64,000 nucleotides of DNA from Desulfuromusa sp. (GTDB lineage: Bacteria; Desulfobacterota; Desulfuromonadia; Desulfuromonadales; Geopsychrobacteraceae), in assembly GCA_016744595.1 (NCBI GenBank), contig JADGEB010000011.1:22037-86036 (forward strand), given 5' to 3'. The position numbers and the translations under genes are program-made. A model generated the notes under the pieces. The model searched no databases. It saw nothing but the letters and a program-made list of their open reading frames with translations, and was not told where the DNA came from. Shown here in pieces: positions 43,684-51,917 of the stretch. Within the stretch, counting starts at the first letter, position 1, and each line of letters starts with the position of its first letter.

Positions 43684-44349
43684 ATGATTAAAATAGCCCC
43701 CTCTATTCTTTCAGCTGATTTCTCCCGTCTGGGTGAGGAAATCAAGGCGATCGATCACGCTGGTGCTGACTATGTTCATGTTGATGTCATGGATGGCCAC
43801 TTTGTTCCGAACATTACCATCGGTCCATTGATTGTCGATGCCGTCCGACCGGTGACTGAATTGCCGTTGGATGTCCATTTGATGATCGAAAATCCTGATC
43901 AGTATATTCCTGACTTTGCCAAGGCTGGTGCTGATATTATTGTGGTTCATGCAGAAGCCGTCAGGCACCTGCACCGCACTGTTCAGCTGATTAAGTCGCT
44001 GGGGAAGAAAGCTGGCGTTTCTTTGAATCCGGCGACATCCCTCTCTGTCCTGGATATTATTTTATCAGAGCTGGATCTGGTTTTGTTGATGACGGTCAAT
44101 CCTGGATTCGGTGGGCAATCATTTATTGAGAGCAGTTTGCCGAAGATTTCTGAGCTGCGCCATCGAATTGATACTCTCGGTTTGCCAATTGAGTTAGAGG
44201 TTGATGGTGGGGTAAAGGTTGATAACATAGAACAGATTGCTGCTGCCGGAGCCGATGTTTTTGTGGCAGGAAGTGCTGTATTCGGTACGGATAATTATAA
44301 AGCTACGATTTCCAAATTGAAAGAAAATGGAGTCAAGGGGCAAGCTTGA
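43684..44349 (+). CDS. rpe: Ribulose-phosphate 3-epimerase
   Basis: 221 residues: [32 protein letters not shown] (metal His and Asp), [21 protein letters not shown] and [15 protein letters not shown], all the family motifs of the TIM barrel. It interconverts ribulose 5-phosphate and xylulose 5-phosphate. 65 bases after rsmB. Confidence 0.96.
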   Translation: MIKIAPSILSADFSRLGEEIKAIDHAGADYVHVDVMDGHFVPNITIGPLIVDAVRPVTELPLDVHLMIENPDQYIPDFAKAGADIIVVHAEAVRHLHRTVQLIKSLGKKAGVSLNPATSLSVLDIILSELDLVLLMTVNPGFGGQSFIESSLPKISELRHRIDTLGLPIELEVDGGVKVDNIEQIAAAGADVFVAGSAVFGTDNYKATISKLKENGVKGQA

Positions 44350-44394
44350 TAGCATTCTGGAAAATCCCTTCCTGTATCGAATCTAAGGAGTGTC

Positions 44395-44811
44395 ATGCGT
44401 AATCTGTTCACATTATTACTTCTGTGCCCGCTACTGAGCGCATGTCTTGGTACGGTTGATGTCGGCCCCGGGTTAGATAAAATTAGCCGGGGCTTTAGTG
44501 AGTCGATGCGTTGGAATGATTACAAGAATGCAGCTGGATATGTGCATCCAGATGCTCGGGATGCTTTTCGGGAGCAGTTTACCGAAGATAAGGATCTGCA
44601 TGTTGTTGATAGTCGCATTCTGAGCATTGACATGTTTCAAGATGAGGGTCGGGCGAATGCTGTCTATGTTATGGAGTATTATCGTTTGCCTTCAAGTAGA
44701 ATCAAGAAATGGCGTTGGGAACAGCAGTGGCGTTTGATTCAGGAAAAGCTGACGAAACCGGGAGTCTGGCTGATTGAAAATGAGCCGCCAGGACTTCCAT
44801 GGAAGCAGTAA
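44395..44811 (+). CDS. Uncharacterised lipoprotein
   Basis: 138 residues. The signal ends LLSAC, a lipobox, so the mature Cys is probably lipidated. The rest is an alpha/beta domain (MRWNDYKNAAGYVHPDARDAF... WRWEQQWRLIQEKLTKPGVWLIENEPPG) of the kind seen in small NTF2-like lipoproteins of this group. No catalytic motif. It is 45 bases after rpe, on the same strand. Confidence 0.7.
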   Translation: MRNLFTLLLLCPLLSACLGTVDVGPGLDKISRGFSESMRWNDYKNAAGYVHPDARDAFREQFTEDKDLHVVDSRILSIDMFQDEGRANAVYVMEYYRLPSSRIKKWRWEQQWRLIQEKLTKPGVWLIENEPPGLPWKQ

Positions 44812-44962
44812 GGTAGGCAAGAATCCTTCAATCTAACAAATTGATTTTCCTGATCTTTGCCACTTTTTTTCATCCCTTTCTGAGAAAAAATAGCCTTGAT
44901 TTCGGTTCATTGTTTGTGGTATCTACCTGCATACTGTATACGATTCTAAATACTGAAGACCG

Positions 44963-45023
44963 CCAGAACATCTGGTGATTCTACCCGTCAAAGGGTTTTT
45001 CGACCTTCCTTTTTGGAGGGTCG
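44963..45023 (+). promoter_or_regulatory. Structured leader of sfrB
   Basis: CCAGA/TCTGG (44963-44975), ACCC/GGGT followed by TTTTT (44983-45000), and CGACCTTCC/GGAGGGTCG (45001-45023) stack just before the AGGAGG ribosome site (45035-45040). The middle one resembles a small terminator, so attenuation is possible. A TACTGTATA motif lies at 44932. Confidence 0.5.
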
Positions 45024-45045
45024 AAGCAGGTCATAGGAGGCCGGT

Positions 45046-47070
45046 TTGTCACAGGTTGCTTTTTCCAGTTGGGGAAGACAGGTTATCGATAATCGCCAAG
45101 GTGGCGATACCGAGGTTGAGGTTGCCAAGAAGAAACTGCCGGTTACCTTTGATGGTGAAAAGCAGATTTCTGCATTTATGGGGTGGGACGGACTGATCCT
45201 CAATGACCCCAATGTTGATGTCGTGGCCATGGCAGCAGAATATGCCAAGCATGTCCAGGAGGATTATTGCTGCGCTAAGTGCTCACCAGGTAAAAAGGGC
45301 ACCCGCGTGATGCAAGATACTCTGGCACGGATTGTCTCTGGAAAAGGTGAAGAGAGCGATCTGGATACAATTGAAAATATTGGCGAGTTGTTGCAGAACT
45401 GCAAGTGTACTCTCTGCATGACGTCTGCTATTCCAATTGTTGATACGGTCAAACATTTCAGAGATGATTATCTTGCTTATATCCGGGGCGAGAACAAAGA
45501 GAAAAAGGCTGTCGATTATAAGCTTAAAATGACGGCTCCCTGTCAGGATAAATGTCCTTCTCATATTGATATCCCTGCTTATATAGAGGCAATTAAGGAT
45601 CGTCGCTTTGACGAGTCTCTCGATATTATCCGTGAGAGTATGCCATTGCCAGCAATCTGTGGTCGTGTTTGTCCGCATCCTTGTGAGACGGCTTGTCGGC
45701 GCGCAAATGTCGATAGCCCAATCAATATTATGGTTCTCAAGCGAACGGCTTCTGACTACGAGTGGAAGCATAACCATCATCCGCTGATGCAGCCAAAACC
45801 GAAAAAAGATAAAACCATCGCTATTGTCGGTGCTGGCCCTGCTGGGTTGGCAGCTGCTTATTATCTCGCGCTTGAGGGTTATCCCTGCACTATCTATGAA
45901 ACATTACCGGAGGGTTTCGGTGGTGGTATGATTGCTGTTGGTATCCCGGCTTATCGGATGCCACGTCATATTCTACAGCGTGATATTGATATTATCTGCT
46001 CCATGGGTGTTGAGATTGTCTATGACACCAAAGTTGGCAGAGATGTCAGCCTGATGGAGCTTAAAGAAAAATTTGATGCCGTTCTTCTTGCACCAGGTGC
46101 CCACAAGTCAAAACCAATGGGTGTTGAAGGTGAGGAAGAGGGATATAGTGGTTTTCTTGAGGGAGGCATCGAATTTTTGCGCGAAGCCTATATGGGAAAA
46201 CCAACTGGCATGGGGAAGAAAGTTTGTGTTGTTGGTGGTGGTAATACAGCGATTGACTGTGTCCGAGTCGCCTTGCGTGAAGGCGCTGAAGACTCAATTT
46301 TGCTCTATCGCCGTACTCGAAAAGAGATGCCAGCCGATGTATGGGAGATTGATGGCGCCGACGAAGAAGGTGTCCAGTTTGAGTTTCTGGTATTGCCGAA
46401 GAAAATTGTTGTCAATGATCAGCGTCAAGTCACCGGGGTTGAATGTTTGAAGATGGAATTAGGTGAGCCTGATGATTCGGGACGCCGCCGTCCACAGCCA
46501 ATTGAGGGAAGTGAATTTGTTGTTGAATGTGACACTCTGATTCCGGCCATTGGTCAGGACCCTGACCTCTCTTTTATCACCGAGGATACTGGTATAAAGA
46601 TTACCCGATGGAACACCGTTGTTACCAAGTACATTCCTTTGAAAAATGCTGCAGATCGTGATCTGAATGATGAGATGGGGAACCCGTTATCACGAACTCT
46701 GTTGACCGATATGGATGGTGTGTTTGCGTCTGGTGATGCTGAAATTGGTCCGTTGACGGTTGTTGCCTGTGTTGGTAATGCCCACCGTGCTGCTAAAGTT
46801 ATTCAGCGCTGGCTGGAGGAGGGCGAAGCATATCTGACCGATGAGGATTTCCATGAAGATATCCTGAGTAATCTCGGGGTTTATGATAAAGATGAGGATG
46901 TTCCTTGGCTTGACGCTGTTCAGCGTTTTGATCAGCATGAAATCCATGGGAAAGAACGAGCCAGCTCTGGAAATTATAACGAAGTCGAGCTTGGTTTCTC
47001 TGACAGTGAAGCAATTATGGAAGCTGAGCGTTGTCTGCGGTGTTACCGTGTTTCGATGATCGCTATTTGA
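45046..47070 (+). CDS. sfrB: NADPH-oxidising FAD/Fe-S subunit, SfrB-like (GltD/NuoF-type)
   Basis: 674 residues from a TTG start with AGGAGG 5 bases upstream. Residues 60-130 carry a NuoF-type Fe-S motif (CCAKCSPGKKGT... CKCTLC). Residues 170-230 hold GltD-type Fe-S ligands (CQDKCPSHID, CGRVCPHPCETACRR). Then come the FAD fold (IAIVGAGPAGLAAAYYLA) and NADPH fold (VCVVGGGNTAIDCVRVAL), with FASGDAEIGP for FAD. The layout equals Geobacter SfrB, first isolated as a soluble Fe(III) reductase and now thought to balance NADPH with quinone or ferredoxin pools. It is followed by sfrA after 84 bases. Confidence 0.82.
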   Translation: MSQVAFSSWGRQVIDNRQGGDTEVEVAKKKLPVTFDGEKQISAFMGWDGLILNDPNVDVVAMAAEYAKHVQEDYCCAKCSPGKKGTRVMQDTLARIVSGKGEESDLDTIENIGELLQNCKCTLCMTSAIPIVDTVKHFRDDYLAYIRGENKEKKAVDYKLKMTAPCQDKCPSHIDIPAYIEAIKDRRFDESLDIIRESMPLPAICGRVCPHPCETACRRANVDSPINIMVLKRTASDYEWKHNHHPLMQPKPKKDKTIAIVGAGPAGLAAAYYLALEGYPCTIYETLPEGFGGGMIAVGIPAYRMPRHILQRDIDIICSMGVEIVYDTKVGRDVSLMELKEKFDAVLLAPGAHKSKPMGVEGEEEGYSGFLEGGIEFLREAYMGKPTGMGKKVCVVGGGNTAIDCVRVALREGAEDSILLYRRTRKEMPADVWEIDGADEEGVQFEFLVLPKKIVVNDQRQVTGVECLKMELGEPDDSGRRRPQPIEGSEFVVECDTLIPAIGQDPDLSFITEDTGIKITRWNTVVTKYIPLKNAADRDLNDEMGNPLSRTLLTDMDGVFASGDAEIGPLTVVACVGNAHRAAKVIQRWLEEGEAYLTDEDFHEDILSNLGVYDKDEDVPWLDAVQRFDQHEIHGKERASSGNYNEVELGFSDSEAIMEAERCLRCYRVSMIAI

Positions 47071-47154
47071 GATAAAAACATTACAAAGGTTGCATTCTGG
47101 ATAGGTTCAGCATTATCCGGAGCAAAGTCAGCCAGCATTCGAGGTAATAATAAT

Positions 47155-49701
47155 ATGGTTAACCTGACGATAGACGGTAAGTCGGTAAGCGTCCCCAAGG
47201 ACACCACAATTCTTGAGGCCGCTCGGCAAGTGGATGTTCATATTCCAACCCTCTGTTGGTTAGAAAAGGTATCAACGACTGGTGCTTGCCGGATTTGCGC
47301 GGTGGAAATAGAGGGCGTTGATCGTCCGATGACTGCCTGCAATACTCCGGTAAAAGAAGGGATCAACGTAACCACACAGTCGGAGAAACTGACCAGAACT
47401 CGCAAGCAGATTATGGAATTGATTCTGGTGAATCATCCCCTTGATTGTCCGGTATGTGATGCCGGTGGTGAGTGTGATCTACAAGATACCTGTTATGAAC
47501 TGGGTGTGGTTCGTCAGGAATTTAAGGCTGATGATGTCAATCCGGAAACAATCAACCACTGGCCTTTGATTCAACAGGTTCCGAATCGCTGCATTCTCTG
47601 TGAAAAATGTGTCAAAGTTTGCCATGAACTTATCGGCGCCGATGCTCTGTTTGTTAACGATAAGGGTGATCGAGCTTTTATCGATAAGAAGGTTGAAAAC
47701 TGTACTTACTGCGGGAACTGCGTCTCAGTTTGTCCGACCGGAACGATGATCTCCAAACCTTTCAAGTTCAGGGCGCGTCCTTGGGCACTGAAGAAAGTCC
47801 CATCAGTCTGTACGTACTGTCCCAGCCAATGTCAGATTGATCTCAATGTAAAGGATAATGAAGTCTATCGGGTAACTTCCGATGACGAAGGAACTACCAA
47901 TACTGGTAATCTCTGCGTCGGTGGTTTCTTCGGCTATAGTTACATTAACAATAAAAATCGTCTGATCCAACCTGTTGTTGAGCAGCAGCCAGCTTCATGG
48001 GACAAGGCATTTGAGCGGGTTGTCGCAGATATAGAGAGAGTTAAAGCTGAGAGTGGTGCAGCAGCTATTGCTGGCTTTGGTTCTCCACGTCTGACAAATG
48101 AAGAAAACTACCTGTTTCAGAAACTTTTTAGGGCTGCAATAGGGAGTAATAATATTGATACTGAGGCTCGTTTTGGCGCACAGCGTGCGCTACGTGCTCT
48201 CGACAAGGGGCTCGGTTTGCATGGTGCCAGCAATAGCTTGACGTCTATCGGTAATGCTGATGTCGTTCTTGTTTTTGGTGCCGACCCAACAGCTGAGGCG
48301 CCTGGAGTCGATTGGAAAATTCAGGATGCAGTTCGACGTAATGGCGGTAAGTTGGTTATTGCTAATATGCGCCAGATTCATCTGACCCAATTTGCTGACA
48401 GTCAACTGACCTACAAGCCGGGAAGTGCAATCTCTCTAGCAAATGGTCTCGGTCGCTTATTATTGGATCGTGGCCTTCTCGATGAAGACGATTTGAAGCG
48501 TACGGTCAGTAATCTGGATGAGCTGAAAGCTGATCTGGCAGCGGTTGATCTAGAAAAAGTGATTGCTGCAACTGGCCTCAGCCGAGAATCTATAGAGCAA
48601 GCTGCAGATATTATCGGGCAGGCAGATAAGGTTGCAGTTATCTTTGGTGCTGATATTTGTAAGTCGGGGTTTGGTACTTCAAAATCGGCAGTAATTGCTA
48701 ACCTGGCCATTCTCAGCGGCGCTCTTAGATCTGATGGTGGTCTATTTCCATTGGACGAAAAAGGGAATACTCAGGGTGTCCTTGATATGGGAGTTTATCC
48801 GGAGGATCTTCCTGGATTCCAGTCCTATGCTGAAAACAAAGACAAATTTGCTAAGGCTTGGAACTGCACCCTTCCTGAGGGGGGTCTTGACGCTGATGGT
48901 ATTTTGCAAGAAATAGAAGCTGGAAAGGTTCGATTCCTCTATCTGTCCGCCACCAATCCACAGAGCTTTCCAAATAGTAGTCGCTGGTTGAAAGCGCTGG
49001 AAAAGGTTGAAGTGCTGGTGGTTCAGGACATCTTCCCTTCAGATATTACCCAACTGGCAACTGTTGTTCTTCCGGGTAGCTCGTATGCTGAAAAATCTGG
49101 TAGTTTTACCTCGCTTGACCAAACTGTCCGTAGTTTTAATCAGGCAATCCGTCCAGTGGGACAAAGTCGTGAGGATGGCGAAATTTTTGCCGAACTTTAT
49201 GGCCGCCTGAGTAAGACTTCTGTCACATTCAGTCAAGCCGATACCTATGCTGAGATCAGTGAGTTGACCTCTCTCTATAACACAGCCAGTATTCTTGACG
49301 ATGAACGCAATACCTGTTTGCGGAAGCCGTATCAGGTTGCCGATCAAAGTCTTCAATATCAATTGATTACAGTAGATTGTGGGGTTGAAGGCTTACAGTT
49401 ACTAACGGGTACCTCCTCAGGTCATTTTGGAACAACCTCAACTTGGGCCGCTGCTCCGCTTGAGGTAGAACCAGAGGGCCTTGTCCAAGTGAGTACTGAG
49501 GATGCGAAGCAAGCAGGGGTTGTTGATGGTGATAAGCTCAAAATGACCAGTGTCAACGGTTCAACGGTTGGTAAGGTTCTTATTAGTGAATCGGTGCCGC
49601 AGGGGTTGATTTTTGCGCCACATAACTTCATAGCCTTGGGAGTCCAACAGTTGATGCTGGATGGTGAAAATATGACTTCGGTACAGATAGAAAAAGTATA
49701 A
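47155..49701 (+). CDS. sfrA: NuoG-like Fe-S/molybdopterin-fold subunit, SfrA-like
   Basis: 848 residues. N-terminal [2Fe-2S] domain (CWLEKVSTTGACRICAVEIEG), HPLDCPVCDAGGECDLQD (NuoG His-Cys3 region), two 4Fe-4S motifs (CILCEKCVKVCHE; CTYCGNCVSVCP), a further 4Fe-4S (CTYCPSQCQ... GNLCVGG), and a large molybdopterin-oxidoreductase-like fold. It pairs with SfrB. A rho-independent terminator follows the gene, so sfrBA is one operon. Confidence 0.84.
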   Translation: MVNLTIDGKSVSVPKDTTILEAARQVDVHIPTLCWLEKVSTTGACRICAVEIEGVDRPMTACNTPVKEGINVTTQSEKLTRTRKQIMELILVNHPLDCPVCDAGGECDLQDTCYELGVVRQEFKADDVNPETINHWPLIQQVPNRCILCEKCVKVCHELIGADALFVNDKGDRAFIDKKVENCTYCGNCVSVCPTGTMISKPFKFRARPWALKKVPSVCTYCPSQCQIDLNVKDNEVYRVTSDDEGTTNTGNLCVGGFFGYSYINNKNRLIQPVVEQQPASWDKAFERVVADIERVKAESGAAAIAGFGSPRLTNEENYLFQKLFRAAIGSNNIDTEARFGAQRALRALDKGLGLHGASNSLTSIGNADVVLVFGADPTAEAPGVDWKIQDAVRRNGGKLVIANMRQIHLTQFADSQLTYKPGSAISLANGLGRLLLDRGLLDEDDLKRTVSNLDELKADLAAVDLEKVIAATGLSRESIEQAADIIGQADKVAVIFGADICKSGFGTSKSAVIANLAILSGALRSDGGLFPLDEKGNTQGVLDMGVYPEDLPGFQSYAENKDKFAKAWNCTLPEGGLDADGILQEIEAGKVRFLYLSATNPQSFPNSSRWLKALEKVEVLVVQDIFPSDITQLATVVLPGSSYAEKSGSFTSLDQTVRSFNQAIRPVGQSREDGEIFAELYGRLSKTSVTFSQADTYAEISELTSLYNTASILDDERNTCLRKPYQVADQSLQYQLITVDCGVEGLQLLTGTSSGHFGTTSTWAAAPLEVEPEGLVQVSTEDAKQAGVVDGDKLKMTSVNGSTVGKVLISESVPQGLIFAPHNFIALGVQQLMLDGENMTSVQIEKV

Positions 49702-49730
49702 AGTTAGTTTAGTTATTCAATTATGTTATG

Positions 49731-49759
49731 CGCCTTGGGATTTCCTGAGGCGTTTTTTT
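49731..49759 (+). terminator. Terminator of sfrBA
   Basis: CGCCT and AGGCG form a short stem followed by seven T. It sits 30 bases after the sfrA stop. Confidence 0.75.
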
Positions 49760-49825
49760 ATCAGAAAAAATCAAGATATTCTCCATTCCAACAGTGCTGA
49801 GATTGTGAGATTTGAAAAATCTATC

Positions 49826-49855
49826 TTGACTCTTTTAGTTCCACCGTGGTACTTA
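49826..49855 (+). promoter_or_regulatory. Sigma-70-like promoter of the atp operon
   Basis: TTGACT at 49826 and TACTTA at 49850, 18-base spacer, about 44 bases before the AtpZ start. Confidence 0.5.
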
Positions 49856-49898
49856 AAGTCCGCTTTTACGGCAGTTTCCGCATTGGTGACACCTCTAA

Positions 49899-50165
49899 AT
49901 GGCTGAAGACAAACGTCAATTATATAAGAGCCTTGGTTTTTTATCGAGTGTAGGGATATCTCTGGTTGCCTCAATCCTTATTGGTTTGGCAATGGGGGTT
50001 TATCTGGATCGATGGTTGGATACCCGTCCTCTATTCACATTGATAATGTTGCTAATAGGTGTTATTTCAGGGTTTCGTAACGTTTATATCCTGACCACGC
50101 GGGAACTGAAACGACAGGAATTGGAAGAACAACAACCGGCAAAAAAACATGATTCATCAGGATGA
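49899..50165 (+). CDS. AtpZ/AtpI-like assembly protein
   Basis: 88 residues with two membrane helices and the conserved LIGLAMGVYLDRWLDTRPLFTLIMLLIGVISGFRNVY. This is the AtpZ/DUF4359-like (formerly AtpI-associated) family encoded at the front of F-type ATP synthase operons; it helps assembly or Mg2+ handling. The Lys-rich tail overlaps the next gene by 17 bases. Confidence 0.8.
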   Translation: MAEDKRQLYKSLGFLSSVGISLVASILIGLAMGVYLDRWLDTRPLFTLIMLLIGVISGFRNVYILTTRELKRQELEEQQPAKKHDSSG

Positions 50166-50514
50166 TCAACTGCTGGCAGAAATGGCTCGCCGTAACTGGA
50201 TAATCCTGATTGTGTTGGTCTTACTTAGCTTGTTCTGGCAATCGATTCCAGTTACCATGGGAGTGCTGGCGGGCGGAGTTCTGGTGATTATCAATTACCG
50301 CTGGCTGGGTCGTTCGTTGTTCAAGTTGCTAGGTGATCCACAGCAAGCAGCTGAAAAAGGGTTTAAACGGAACTATCTGTTCCGGCTGGTATTTATTGCC
50401 AGCTCGATTTACTTATTACTGGTGCGTGGTGAAGTTCATCCTCTGGCATTGGTTGTCGGGCTGTCGGTGGTTGTTATTAACCTCATTATTACAACCGCTA
50501 AACGGCTTTATTAA
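50149..50514 (+). CDS. atpI: ATP synthase subunit I (AtpI)
   Basis: 121 residues with four hydrophobic helices; NYRWLGRSLFKLL and RGEVHPLALVVGLSVVVINLIITTAKRLY. This second AtpI-type protein aids c-ring assembly. It overlaps AtpZ and is 28 bases before atpB. Confidence 0.75.
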   Translation: MIHQDDQLLAEMARRNWIILIVLVLLSLFWQSIPVTMGVLAGGVLVIINYRWLGRSLFKLLGDPQQAAEKGFKRNYLFRLVFIASSIYLLLVRGEVHPLALVVGLSVVVINLIITTAKRLY

Positions 50515-50542
50515 GGTTAAAATAAATAGGAGAGTTTAACTC

Positions 50543-51217
50543 ATGACACATCCATTTTTATTTCTGCAGTGGATTGAACAGCAGTTGCACCTGCATATTG
50601 GAGAGCATGTCACTTATACCTGGTTTGTGATGGCTGTATTGATACTAGTAGCATTTTTGGCATCGAGATCGATCACTATGGTTCCTTCTGGGGTGCAGAA
50701 TCTGATGGAAGTTGTTGTGACCGGCATCGATGGATTGATCGAGGAGACTATGGGTAAGGAGGGAAAAGCTTATTTTCCCCTGATTGCGACTTTTGCCCTA
50801 TTTATACTCGTCTGCAACTTAATCGGTTTGGTTCCTGGATTTTACCCTCCGACGGCTAACTTAAATACCAACGCAGCTTTGGCGTTGACAGTTTTTGTTT
50901 TGACCCATGTGGTTGGTTTCAAAAAACATGGAATCGCTTATCTCAAACATTTTATGGGGCCAATTATCTGGTTGGCACCTTTGATGTTTATTATCGAGAT
51001 TATTGGCCACATTGCTCGCCCTCTTTCCCTGACATTGCGTCTTTTTGGAAACATGTATGGTCACGAAATCGTGCTGATGATCTTCCTGGCACTGGTTCCA
51101 TTGTTCCTGCCAATTCCAATGATGTTGATGGGTGTACTGATTGCTTTCATCCAGACGTTTGTTTTCACATTGCTGGCAATGATTTATGTTGCTGGAGCAC
51201 TGGAAGAAGCACACTAA
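50543..51217 (+). CDS. atpB: ATP synthase Fo subunit a
   Basis: 224 residues with six membrane helices. The essential Arg is in [19 protein letters not shown], and the ion path has helices [23 protein letters not shown]. Length is typical of bacterial subunit a without the N-terminal extension. GGAGAGTTTAACTC precedes the ATG. Confidence 0.95.
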   Translation: MTHPFLFLQWIEQQLHLHIGEHVTYTWFVMAVLILVAFLASRSITMVPSGVQNLMEVVVTGIDGLIEETMGKEGKAYFPLIATFALFILVCNLIGLVPGFYPPTANLNTNAALALTVFVLTHVVGFKKHGIAYLKHFMGPIIWLAPLMFIIEIIGHIARPLSLTLRLFGNMYGHEIVLMIFLALVPLFLPIPMMLMGVLIAFIQTFVFTLLAMIYVAGALEEAH

Positions 51218-51300
51218 ATATATTTATGCTTTTCACAGGGGTGAAAGGCAAGTCCTATAAAATATAGGAACAATAAAACCGAAAAAAAGGAGAACAAAAG

Positions 51301-51567
51301 ATGGAATTTTTTGCATGGTGTATGCTCGCAGCAGGTCTTGGTATGGGTTTAGGTTCTGTTGGTACCGGTATCGGTCAGGGTATTGCTATCAAGGCTGCTT
51401 GTGAAGGTGTTGCTCGTAATCCAGGCGCTTCTGGTAAAATTTTGACAACCATGATGATTGGTTTGGCAATGATCGAGTCTTTAGCTATCTATGTTTTTGT
51501 TGTAGCTATGATCATTCTCTTTGCTAACCCATTCACTGAGCATGTTCTTGGGCTTCTGGCTCACTAA
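51301..51567 (+). CDS. atpE: ATP synthase Fo subunit c
   Basis: 88 residues, two helices around the RNPGA polar loop (RNPGASGKI). The ion-binding Glu is in LAMIESLAIYVFV, followed by Ser and, four later, Tyr; helix 1 carries Gln in GIGQG. These are the residues of Na+-binding rings (Gln, Glu, Ser, Tyr), although the usual Thr next to Ser is Leu. F1 genes and subunit b/delta are not in this window, as is common in Geobacter relatives. AAAAGGAG upstream; a terminator follows. Confidence 0.95.
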   Translation: MEFFAWCMLAAGLGMGLGSVGTGIGQGIAIKAACEGVARNPGASGKILTTMMIGLAMIESLAIYVFVVAMIILFANPFTEHVLGLLAH

Positions 51568-51590
51568 CAATATTTCACTGTTTTGGTTGA

Positions 51591-51622
51591 AAAAGGCGAC
51601 TCCATTGGAGCCGCCTTTTTTT
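51591..51622 (+). terminator. Terminator of the atp Fo operon
   Basis: AAAAAGGCGACTCC and GGAGCCGCCTTTTTTT form a strong GC stem. A second hairpin, AAGACCT/AGGTCTT at 51665-51686, lies further on. The remaining gap to 51917 has no gene. Confidence 0.9.
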
Positions 51623-51917
51623 ATGCCTTGTGCCTGAAGGTATAACGGTATTTATAACTGGTTAAAGACCTCATGTTGCAGGTCTTATTCTCCCCTTATT
51701 TCAAGGGTTTTTTGTTGCAATAAAATAGCGATGGGGGTAGTGTCTGCTCTGTATGATAAAAATATACACTAGTAGATTCTAGAGGGCTTTTTTGAGAGCA
51801 AGAAGGTTTTGGCTGGGTGATGCCACTCAAACAGCTAAGAAGGTAAAACATGATTGCCTTTCTAGAGAAGAAATTTACTATTTATTGTTGAAGGATATCT
51901 AATTAAGGAGAGTTTCA

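Noticed and set aside
44917..44930. Sigma-54 promoter before sfrB (TGG-N8-TGC)
   Set aside because: Also 11 instead of 12 bases between GG and GC; TGGTAT is a poor -24.
51810..51823. Sigma-54 promoter before the CbcL-like gene (TGG-N8-TGC)
   Set aside because: The GG to GC distance is 11, one base too short, and -24 is TGGCTG.
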